NCBI GenBank assembly: GCA_030149025.1
Contig: JASBSH010000204.1
Span: 1-6,284 of the forward strand
Length of the DNA stretch: 6,284 nucleotides
DNA from: Actinomycetales bacterium
Lineage (GTDB): Bacteria > Actinomycetota > Actinomycetes > Actinomycetales > BWSM-131
Direction of reading: 5' to 3'
Below, in pieces: positions 1 to 3,812 of the stretch; positions within the stretch are counted from its first letter, which is position 1; each line of letters starts with the position of its first letter. The translations under genes and the position numbers were made by a program. The notes below the pieces were generated by a model. That model saw only the letters and a list, made by a program, of their open reading frames with translations. It was not told where the DNA came from and ran no database searches.

Positions 1-434
1 CCCTGGCTTTGTCCGAGGGCGCCTACATGGCCGAGATCGTCCGCGCGGGGATGCTCTCCATCGACCCGGGCCAGACCGAGGCCGCGCAGGCATTGGGCAT
101 GAGCCGCCTGCTGACCCTGTGGCGGGTGGTGCTGCCCCAGGCGATGCGGGTGATCATCCCGCCGACGGGCAACGAGACGATCGCCATGCTGAAGGACACG
201 GCCCTGGTCGCGTTCGTGCCGGTCACGAACGAGCTGTTCTTCCAGCTGCAGGCGATCGGCAGCCGGACCTTCCAGGTCTTCCCGATGCTGGTGGCCGCCT
301 GCATCTGGTACCTGGCTCTGACGAGCGTGCTGATGGTCGCGCAGTACTTCGTCGAGCGGCGCTTCAGCAGAGGGGTGGCGGGTCGGGGCCCCCGGGTGCG
401 TCAGCCTGTCGGGGGAGTGGGGGTGGCGCATTGA
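1..434 (+). CDS. Polar amino acid ABC transporter permease (HisM/GlnP type), 3' end only
   Basis: This is the C-terminal part of an inner-membrane permease that, with its partner ATPase, imports a polar amino acid using ATP. The reading frame is open from the left edge (first full codon at base 3), so the start and first membrane segments lie outside. About 143 residues are visible. The cytoplasmic EAA loop that docks onto the ATPase is clear around bases 78-146: EAAQALGMS, then VVLPQA, matching EAA-x3-G-x9-I-x-LP. A segment with KDTALVAF follows, typical of the HisM/GlnP family, and the last membrane helix is rich in Val, Ala and Leu (bases about 282-345) before the basic stretch VERRF. The final 20 residues are Gly/Arg/Val-rich and probably a loose tail. 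The TGA stop overlaps the TTG start of the ATPase gene, which indicates one operon. The transported amino acid cannot be read from the sequence. Confidence 0.95.
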   Translation, partial: LALSEGAYMAEIVRAGMLSIDPGQTEAAQALGMSRLLTLWRVVLPQAMRVIIPPTGNETIAMLKDTALVAFVPVTNELFFQLQAIGSRTFQVFPMLVAACIWYLALTSVLMVAQYFVERRFSRGVAGRGPRVRQPVGGVGVAH

Positions 435-1252
435 GCAACGGACCCACCGCGTTGACCGGAAGTGCGCTCGAGGCGACCGGTGGCCCCAACGGCGGCCCGA
501 TGGTCAAGGCCGAGAAGGTGCACAAGTCGTTCGGCCACCTGCAGGTGCTCAAGGGCGTGAGCCTCGAGGTCGCGCGCAAGGAGGTGCTGTGCATCATCGG
601 CCCCTCCGGATCGGGCAAGTCCACGTTCCTGCGGTGCATCAACCACCTCGAGAAGGTGGACGCCGGCAGGCTGTCCGTCGACGGAGAGCTGGTCGGGTAC
701 CGGCAGCGCGGCGGTCGGCTGTACGAGCTGAAGGAGTCGGAGATCGCGGCGCAGCGACGCGAGATCGGGATGGTGTTCCAGCGGTTCAACCTGTTCTCGC
801 ACATGACGGCGCTGGAGAACGTCATCGAGGCGCCGATGCGAGTGAAGCGACTGGCCAAGGGCACCTGCCACGACCTGGGAATGAGCCTGCTCGAGAAGGT
901 GGGACTCGAGGACAAGGCGCACTCCTACCCCTCACAGCTCTCCGGAGGCCAGCAGCAGCGCGTCGCCATCGCCCGGGCCCTGGCGATGGAGCCGAAGCTC
1001 ATGCTGTTCGACGAGCCGACGTCCGCACTGGACCCAGAGCTGGTGGGCGAAGTCCTCGACGTCATGCGCAATCTCGCGGAGAGCGGGATGACGATGATCG
1101 TCGTCACGCACGAGATGGGGTTCGCGAGGGAGGTCGGGGACTCGCTGGTGTTCATGGACGGCGGGGTCGTCGTCGAGGAGGGCCCGCCCCGAGAGGTGAT
1201 CAAGAACCCGCAGCACGCGCGGACGCAGGCGTTTTTGTCCAAGGTGCTGTGA
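431..1252 (+). CDS. Polar amino acid ABC transporter ATP-binding protein (GlnQ/HisP type)
   Basis: This is the cytoplasmic ATPase that drives the importer whose permease gene lies just upstream. With a TTG start at 431 it has 273 residues. All nucleotide-binding motifs are intact: Walker A GPSGSGKST (57-65), Q-loop VFQRFN (Q117), signature LSGGQQQR (170-177), Walker B LMLFDEP (190-196) with catalytic Glu195, D-loop SALD (198-201) and switch His227 in VVTHEMGF. The insert between Walker A and the Q-loop (about 89-110) is as in HisP-like proteins. The TTG was chosen because it forms a TTGA overlap with the permease stop and follows a G-rich stretch (GGGGGAG at 411-417). It adds a 23-residue Gly/Pro/Thr leader to the usual core of about 250 residues. 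The other candidate start is ATG at 500 (MVKAEKVHKSFG), which fits the family length but lacks a visible ribosome binding site. The open frame continues upstream inside the permease gene, but that part is a shadow. Confidence 0.95.
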   Translation: MSNGPTALTGSALEATGGPNGGPMVKAEKVHKSFGHLQVLKGVSLEVARKEVLCIIGPSGSGKSTFLRCINHLEKVDAGRLSVDGELVGYRQRGGRLYELKESEIAAQRREIGMVFQRFNLFSHMTALENVIEAPMRVKRLAKGTCHDLGMSLLEKVGLEDKAHSYPSQLSGGQQQRVAIARALAMEPKLMLFDEPTSALDPELVGEVLDVMRNLAESGMTMIVVTHEMGFAREVGDSLVFMDGGVVVEEGPPREVIKNPQHARTQAFLSKVL

Positions 1253-1253
1253 C

Positions 1254-1284
1254 GCGGTGTGTCTTTCAGCGCACTTCACGCCGC
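1254..1284. terminator. Hairpin at convergent gene ends, possible two-way terminator
   Basis: GCGGTGTG (1254-1261) can pair with CACGCCGC (1277-1284) over all eight positions, one of them a G-U wobble, around a 15-base loop. It lies exactly where the ABC transporter operon (ends 1252) meets the opposing PPOX gene (ends 1276), so it could stop transcription from both sides. No T-run follows on either strand. Actinobacterial terminators often lack one, but this also makes the call less certain. Confidence 0.4.
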
Positions 1285-1695
1285 CCAGCCGGTCACGCCG
1301 ATGACGCGCAGGACGAGCACCCTGGCGAAGGGGCGGTCGCGGTACTGCTGGTAGCGCTCGGCAAGGAGTCCTGCCATTGCCTCCTCCCGGTCGGTACCGG
1401 CGTCCGGTTGCCACCGCAGCTCGGCCCGCACCCACCACAGGCGCGACCAGTCGGCGGGGTCCCAGTGCTCGACCAGCAGGGTCGCGCGAGGGTCCGCCTC
1501 CAGGTTCCGTTCCCGCTGCAGCCGATCGGAAGCCTTCGGTTTCACCCGGTCCACGGGCACCCCGATGTAGCCCTCGTCGTCGACGGCATAGACGACCGGC
1601 ACCGCGTCGGCACCGCGCTCGGCGTGGACGGTGCACAGAACGCCGTGGTCATGAGCCGCCAGCCGGGCCAGGGCCTCGTCCTCCGTGAGCCTCAT
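1276..1695 (-). CDS. PPOX-class probable F420-dependent protein, Rv0121 type
   Basis: This is a 139-residue single-domain protein of the pyridoxamine-5'-phosphate-oxidase-like split-barrel fold, which binds FMN or coenzyme F420. It resembles the actinobacterial subgroup typified by M. tuberculosis Rv0121: an N-terminal MRLTEDEAL helix, a strand turning at VPVVYAVDDEG (32-42), a KPK motif (52-54) followed by DRLQRERNLEADPRATLLVE (57-76), the very characteristic DWSRLWWVRAE (82-92), and a C-terminal AERYQQYRDRPFARV. Length is normal for the subgroup. Such proteins are thought to be small F420H2-dependent reductases, but the substrate is unknown. The ATG at 1695 fits the family N-terminus although no strong ribosome binding site precedes it. 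The gene lies 25 bases after the YbjN-type gene on the same strand and is probably cotranscribed with it. Identification is from remembered family motifs; F420 rather than FMN use is inferred. Confidence 0.88.
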   Translation of the reverse strand: MRLTEDEALARLAAHDHGVLCTVHAERGADAVPVVYAVDDEGYIGVPVDRVKPKASDRLQRERNLEADPRATLLVEHWDPADWSRLWWVRAELRWQPDAGTDREEAMAGLLAERYQQYRDRPFARVLVLRVIGVTGWAA

Positions 1696-1699
1696 CGGC

Positions 1700-1721
1700 T
1701 TCAGCCAGGTCTCAGCCAGGT
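1700..1721. repeat. 11-bp tandem duplication between two minus-strand genes
   Basis: TTCAGCCAGGT (1700-1710) is followed at once by CTCAGCCAGGT (1711-1721), differing only in the first base. The repeat fills most of the 25-base gap between the YbjN-type gene and the PPOX gene and touches the YbjN stop codon. It may be a replication-slippage or deletion scar. Confidence 0.85.
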
Positions 1722-2050
1722 CAGGGAGTGATCGTCGAGATCACCGATTCGGGGAAGCGCCTGTCCAAGATGGTGTCGCGGTTCCACTCGGCGCACAGCA
1801 TCTGGGCGTCCTGCGCGAGTTCCACCGGCAGGCTGCGGTGCCAGCGCCCGCGGACGTGGAAGATCTCCTGCTGTGCGCCCAGGCGCAGGAAGTAGAAGTG
1901 ACTGCCGCCGTCCCACATCCCGTGGATCTCACCGTCGCTGTCGACTGAGTACTTCAGCTCCTCGGCCTCGAGGACCGCGATGATCAACTCGTGGGTCAGC
2001 GGCAGGATCTGCTGTTCCTGTCGCCGACCGGCACCGGAGGCGCGCACCAT
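1721..2050 (-). CDS. YbjN-domain protein, apparently shortened at the C-terminus
   Basis: This is a 109-residue protein with the N-terminal and central part of the actinobacterial YbjN domain: PLTHELIIAVLEAEELKY (17-34), VDSDGEIHGMWDG (36-48), a strand-rich HFYFLRLG (51-58), then EIFHVRGRWHRSLP (62-75) and EWNRDTI (88-94). YbjN proteins resemble type III secretion chaperones in fold; their role in actinobacteria is not established. Relatives I remember continue after WNRD with a WPK segment and roughly 45-60 more residues. Here the sequence changes to LDRRFPESVISTITP and stops, and the gap to the next gene is only 25 bases, so the C-terminal part seems deleted rather than frameshifted. The ATG at 2050 is preferred because GGAG lies just upstream (GGAGAACGATG on the minus strand); the next codon, GTG at 2047, is also possible. 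An upstream extension to 2137 runs into promoter-like sequence and looks non-coding. It may be a decaying gene. Confidence 0.72.
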   Translation of the reverse strand: MVRASGAGRRQEQQILPLTHELIIAVLEAEELKYSVDSDGEIHGMWDGGSHFYFLRLGAQQEIFHVRGRWHRSLPVELAQDAQMLCAEWNRDTILDRRFPESVISTITP

Positions 2051-2105
2051 CGTTCTCCAGAAGTGGATGGGGACGGCGGCGGTGAACGCCGCCGCGGTGA
2101 CGCCG

Positions 2106-2111
2106 AGTCTA
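2106..2111 (-). promoter_or_regulatory. Possible -10 box for the YbjN/PPOX pair
   Basis: On the minus strand the hexamer reads TAGACT, matching the TANNNT form common at actinobacterial housekeeping promoters. It would place the transcript start about 50 bases before the ATG at 2050. The best -35 candidate, TTGAGC (complement of 2132-2137), is 20 bases away, longer than ideal, so this is a tentative call. Confidence 0.3.
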
Positions 2112-2156
2112 GGGTTGCCCATGCACAGGCGGCTCAAGCAGCCGGACGGACAGGGC

Positions 2157-2162
2157 GATACT
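2157..2162 (+). promoter_or_regulatory. Possible -10 box for the small acidic protein gene
   Basis: GATACT lies about 60 bases ahead of the start codon at 2223, within the 172-base divergent gap (2051-2222) that must hold promoters for both directions. The hexamer at the usual -35 distance, TCAAGC (2134-2139), is a poor match, so support is weak. Nothing else was recognised in this gap. Confidence 0.25.
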
Positions 2163-2222
2163 GGTACAACCGGGCCTGCCTCATCAGATGGGCAGCCAAC
2201 CGGCCGGACCGGAGGTGACGTG

Positions 2223-2480
2223 ATGGACGAGAACGAGGATTCCCGTTCCGCGGCGACCGCTGCGGAGCAGCAAGTGGCCGACGCGGCTGAGGCGACCGAC
2301 GTTCAGGCCGGTGCTTCGGTAGGCGAGGACGGCGAGAACCCGGTCATGGAGCTCCTGTCGGAGAAGGTCCCGCTCTCGCTGATCATGGACCTGTCCACGC
2401 CAGCCGGCCCCGATTCGGAGCAGATCCTCGAGGAGGAGGGCGAGCCGGAAGAGGCGTGGTGGGAGCAGCCGACGAGCTGA
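2223..2480 (+). CDS. Small, strongly acidic protein of unknown function
   Basis: This is an 85-residue protein I cannot assign. The start is well supported: GGAGGTGA (2211-2218) is a near-perfect ribosome binding site, with seven bases between GGAGG and the ATG at 2223; a GTG at 2220 in the same frame is too close. By direct count it has 23 Asp/Glu against only two Lys/Arg and no Cys. Residues 1-40 are Ala/Glu/Asp/Gln/Gly-rich and look disordered. Residues 41-82 look like a folded or conserved core: VMELLSEKVPLSLIMDLSTP, then GPDSEQILEEEG and EEAWWEQ. No signal peptide or membrane segment is seen. Short actinobacterial hypothetical proteins with a similar KVPL-(x)-DL-(x)-P-GP-S-E-IL core seem familiar, but I cannot name a family. 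It stands alone between a divergent gene pair and tRNA-Lys. The open frame upstream of 2220 is a shadow of the YbjN gene and promoter region. Confidence 0.75.
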   Translation: MDENEDSRSAATAAEQQVADAAEATDVQAGASVGEDGENPVMELLSEKVPLSLIMDLSTPAGPDSEQILEEEGEPEEAWWEQPTS

Positions 2481-2489
2481 CCGGCACGT

Positions 2490-2519
2490 GCGGTGTTGGC
2501 ACGGGCGGTGTTGGCACGG
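2490..2519. repeat. Perfect 15-bp tandem repeat, two copies
   Basis: GCGGTGTTGGCACGG occurs at 2490-2504 and again, identical, at 2505-2519. The seven bases GGCACGT (2483-2489) look like the end of a third, partial copy with one change. The array starts a few bases after the stop of the acidic protein gene and ends just before the likely -35 region of the tRNA gene. It could be slippage-generated or a binding site for a regulator. Confidence 0.9.
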
Positions 2520-2524
2520 CCGAT

Positions 2525-2553
2525 TTCATGCTCGCGCGTAGCGCTGCTAACCT
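2525..2553 (+). promoter_or_regulatory. Probable promoter of tRNA-Lys
   Basis: TAACCT (2548-2553) fits the TANNNT -10 form and has an extended TG-N ahead of it (TGCTAACCT from 2545). A weak -35, TTCATG (2525-2530), lies 17 bases upstream. The predicted transcript start near 2560 is only a few bases before the mature tRNA 5' end at 2565, which is normal for a single tRNA gene. Confidence 0.5.
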
Positions 2554-2564
2554 TTTCCTCCGTT

Positions 2565-2640
<76 letters not shown>

Positions 2641-2646
2641 GATCAG

Positions 2647-2683
2647 GGTTGCGCGGCCTTCACGGTCGCCGACCTTTTTCTTT
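2647..2683 (+). terminator. Intrinsic terminator of tRNA-Lys
   Basis: GGTTG (2647-2651), a bulged C, and GCGGCC (2653-2658) pair with GGTCGC (2664-2669) and CGACC (2670-2674). This gives an 11-bp stem with two G-U pairs and a TTCAC loop, followed directly by TTTTTCTTT (2675-2683). It begins six bases after the tRNA CCA end. The T-run is the most striking one in this GC-rich window. Confidence 0.8.
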
Positions 2684-2712
2684 GGGTCAGCGCCCGGACC
2701 GTGAAGGGCCGC
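2653..2712. repeat. Long inverted repeat overlapping the tRNA terminator
   Basis: GCGGCCTTCACGGTC (2653-2667) is repeated in inverted form as GACCGTGAAGGGCCGC (2697-2712), identical apart from one extra G. Inside it, GCCGACC (2668-2674) and GGTCAGC (2685-2691) also pair with one mismatch around the T-rich loop. The outer stem uses the same bases as the intrinsic terminator, so the two folds exclude each other. Because the dipeptidase gene reads toward it from the right, the long hairpin may end transcription from that side. Confidence 0.8.
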
Positions 2713-2714
2713 TT

Positions 2715-2729
2715 ACGCAGTCACTGCGT
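2715..2729. repeat. Compact palindrome, 7-bp arms with one-base centre
   Basis: ACGCAGT-C-ACTGCGT is perfectly symmetric. It lies three bases after the long inverted repeat in the convergent gap between tRNA-Lys and the dipeptidase gene. As RNA it could not form a normal hairpin loop with all pairs, so a protein-binding site is as likely as a terminator part. Confidence 0.6.
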
Positions 2730-2746
2730 GATTCGCTGCGCCCACT

Positions 2747-2770
2747 CTTGCTCGACCACCGCTGAGCAAG
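2747..2770. terminator. Stem-loop after the dipeptidase gene, possible terminator
   Basis: CTTGCTC (2747-2753) pairs perfectly with GAGCAAG (2764-2770) around a 10-base loop. It is 15 bases beyond the end of the minus-strand dipeptidase gene (2785), the expected place for a terminator. There is no T-run on the minus strand after it, so function is uncertain. Confidence 0.4.
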
Positions 2771-2784
2771 TTGGGCCCCGGCTG

Positions 2785-3462
2785 TCAGGGAGACGGGGCA
2801 GATGTGCTGCCGAAGCCGCGAACCGGTCCGTAGATCGCCGCAGGTTGGTCGGTCACGAACGCCCAGTACCGATCACCGTAGGACCAGTGCCACCACTCCG
2901 TCGGGTAGTTCACAAGCCCTGCCTCTTCTAGCGCAGTCGCCAACATCCGACGATGGTGACGGGCCTGGCTCGAGATGTTCCCGGCTCCGGAGTAGCAGGC
3001 GCCCGCACTGTCCTCCGGAGTGGCGTTGACCGGCGTCCCCATGTCGACCGGGGTCCTCTGGCTGTCCACGAGGGTGAGGTCGATCGCGGCACCGCTCACG
3101 TGCGGCGCGATGGTCGGAGGTGACACATACCGGCTGGCCAGTTGGAAGCTCTCCCTGACGGACAACTCCGGGTCCAGGGCCTCCAAACGCTTGCGGTACT
3201 CGGTGAAGTAGTGCTCCTGCAGCTCGTACGGCCGGTACCCCTCGATCAAGAGCAGCCGGTAGCCCGCAGGCAGGCACCCCTGGGCGAACAGCAATCGCTG
3301 CACCAGGCCACGGCGAAGGTACGCATAGGCACCGTCGGCGGTCTCCTTCTGTCCGTCCAGAAGGAGGTCCGTCGATTCACGCACGTCGATCACGTCGTCG
3401 TCGATCTCTTCAACAGGAAGGTCGGCGACGCGGGGATCAGCCATGAGCACGATGTCAATCAC
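2785..3462 (-). CDS. D-alanyl-D-alanine dipeptidase, VanX type (peptidase family M15D)
   Basis: This is a zinc dipeptidase that splits D-Ala-D-Ala, acting in the cytoplasm since no signal peptide is visible. With the GTG start at 3462 it has 225 residues. The VanX catalytic set is complete: substrate-binding Arg77 in EGYRPYELQ; zinc ligands His121 and Asp128 in PHVSGAAIDLTL; catalytic Glu189 and third zinc ligand His192 in PTEWWHWSYGD. The segment NATPEDSAGACYS (146-158) fits an actinobacterial subgroup I remember. The last 13 residues are a loose tail. An ATG at 3444 (MADPRVADLP) is an alternative start; neither has a strong ribosome binding site. No vanH, vanA or vanRS genes are next to it, so a role in D-Ala-D-Ala turnover or peptidoglycan recycling is more likely than glycopeptide resistance; that is inference. 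It is transcribed alone, divergent from the GTPase genes. Confidence 0.92.
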   Translation of the reverse strand: MIDIVLMADPRVADLPVEEIDDDVIDVRESTDLLLDGQKETADGAYAYLRRGLVQRLLFAQGCLPAGYRLLLIEGYRPYELQEHYFTEYRKRLEALDPELSVRESFQLASRYVSPPTIAPHVSGAAIDLTLVDSQRTPVDMGTPVNATPEDSAGACYSGAGNISSQARHHRRMLATALEEAGLVNYPTEWWHWSYGDRYWAFVTDQPAAIYGPVRGFGSTSAPSP

Positions 3463-3563
3463 CGAACGCAGTGTTCCAGAGGCGCTCAGCCGAGGAGCGC
3501 CGCGAAGGCCGCCGGAGCAAGGGACACGCCCCCGCTTCGCACGGCCTTGGCCACCCCGGGGTT

Positions 3564-3612
3564 ACGCGGGAGTCGTCGTCGCCGCCGGGAGGCGTAGCAG
3601 CGACTCCCGCGT
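3564..3612. repeat. Inverted repeat with perfect 12-bp arms
   Basis: ACGCGGGAGTCG (3564-3575) is exactly inverted as CGACTCCCGCGT (3601-3612). Inside the 25-base gap, CGCC (3580-3583) and GGCG (3591-3594) add a smaller stem, so the whole forms a 49-base hairpin with one internal loop. No T-run follows on either strand, and the position between divergent genes is not where a terminator is expected. Confidence 0.85.
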
Positions 3613-3632
3613 TGTACGGGTTAGACAGACAT

Positions 3633-3697
3633 ACCGCGACGTTCTGCAGGCTGATCCGACGATCCTGAGCACAAGGCCGTCTGCAGTACGTCGCGGT
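3633..3697. repeat. Inverted repeat with 17-bp arms, one mismatch
   Basis: ACCGCGACGTTCTGCAG (3633-3649) is inverted as CTGCAGTACGTCGCGGT (3681-3697). The only mispair is T-T (3643 with 3687). The 31-base middle contains two GATC sites (3653-3656, 3661-3664). It begins 20 bases after the 12-bp inverted repeat. It could be a repeated palindromic element, a regulator site, or part of a leader RNA. Confidence 0.85.
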
Positions 3698-3812
3698 TTG
3701 CGTCAGGCACGGCAGGGTGGGCCGGCGCGTGAGTGACGACACGGACCGGTGGCGCACGCACCACGGCGCGTTCAGTTGGTCAACATCTGACCGTGAGGGC
3801 AGGCTGTGCCAC

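Larger units (their letters stand above)
3463..3812. other. Divergent intergenic region, structured, no convincing gene
   Basis: These 350 bases separate the dipeptidase gene (minus) from the first GTPase gene (plus) and must carry promoters for both. Open frames cross it on both strands but resemble no protein I know and lack ribosome binding sites. What stands out is secondary structure: GGCGCTC/GAGCGCC (3481-3501), GCGAAG (3502-3507) with CTTCGC (3535-3540) or, instead, AAGGCCG (3505-3511) with CGGCCTT (3542-3548), then two long inverted repeats listed separately. A short inverted repeat GGTCA-ACATC-TGACC lies at 3778-3792, ahead of the preferred GTPase start. I could not pick out a reliable -35/-10 pair in either direction. 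Confidence 0.6.

Noticed and set aside
119..430. Upstream extension of the ATPase frame inside the permease gene
   Set aside because: The extension is Gly/Ala/Pro/Arg-rich, lies in another frame of a clear permease sequence, and ABC ATPases of this family start close to the KxFG segment.
2051..2137. N-terminal extension of the YbjN protein to an ATG at 2137
   Set aside because: The added residues are not family-like, a GGAG site precedes the ATG at 2050, and a likely -10 box lies within the extension.
1980..2222. Extension of the acidic protein frame upstream to 1980
   Set aside because: It would run antisense through the YbjN gene; the near-perfect ribosome binding site at 2211-2218 fixes the start at 2223.
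2701..2931. Plus-strand open frame over the dipeptidase 3' end
   Set aside because: It is antisense to a gene with complete VanX motifs and has no recognisable protein character.
3564..3697. CRISPR array or transposon ends
   Set aside because: The repeats are inverted rather than direct and regularly spaced, the two arm pairs differ from each other, and there is no transposase or target duplication nearby.
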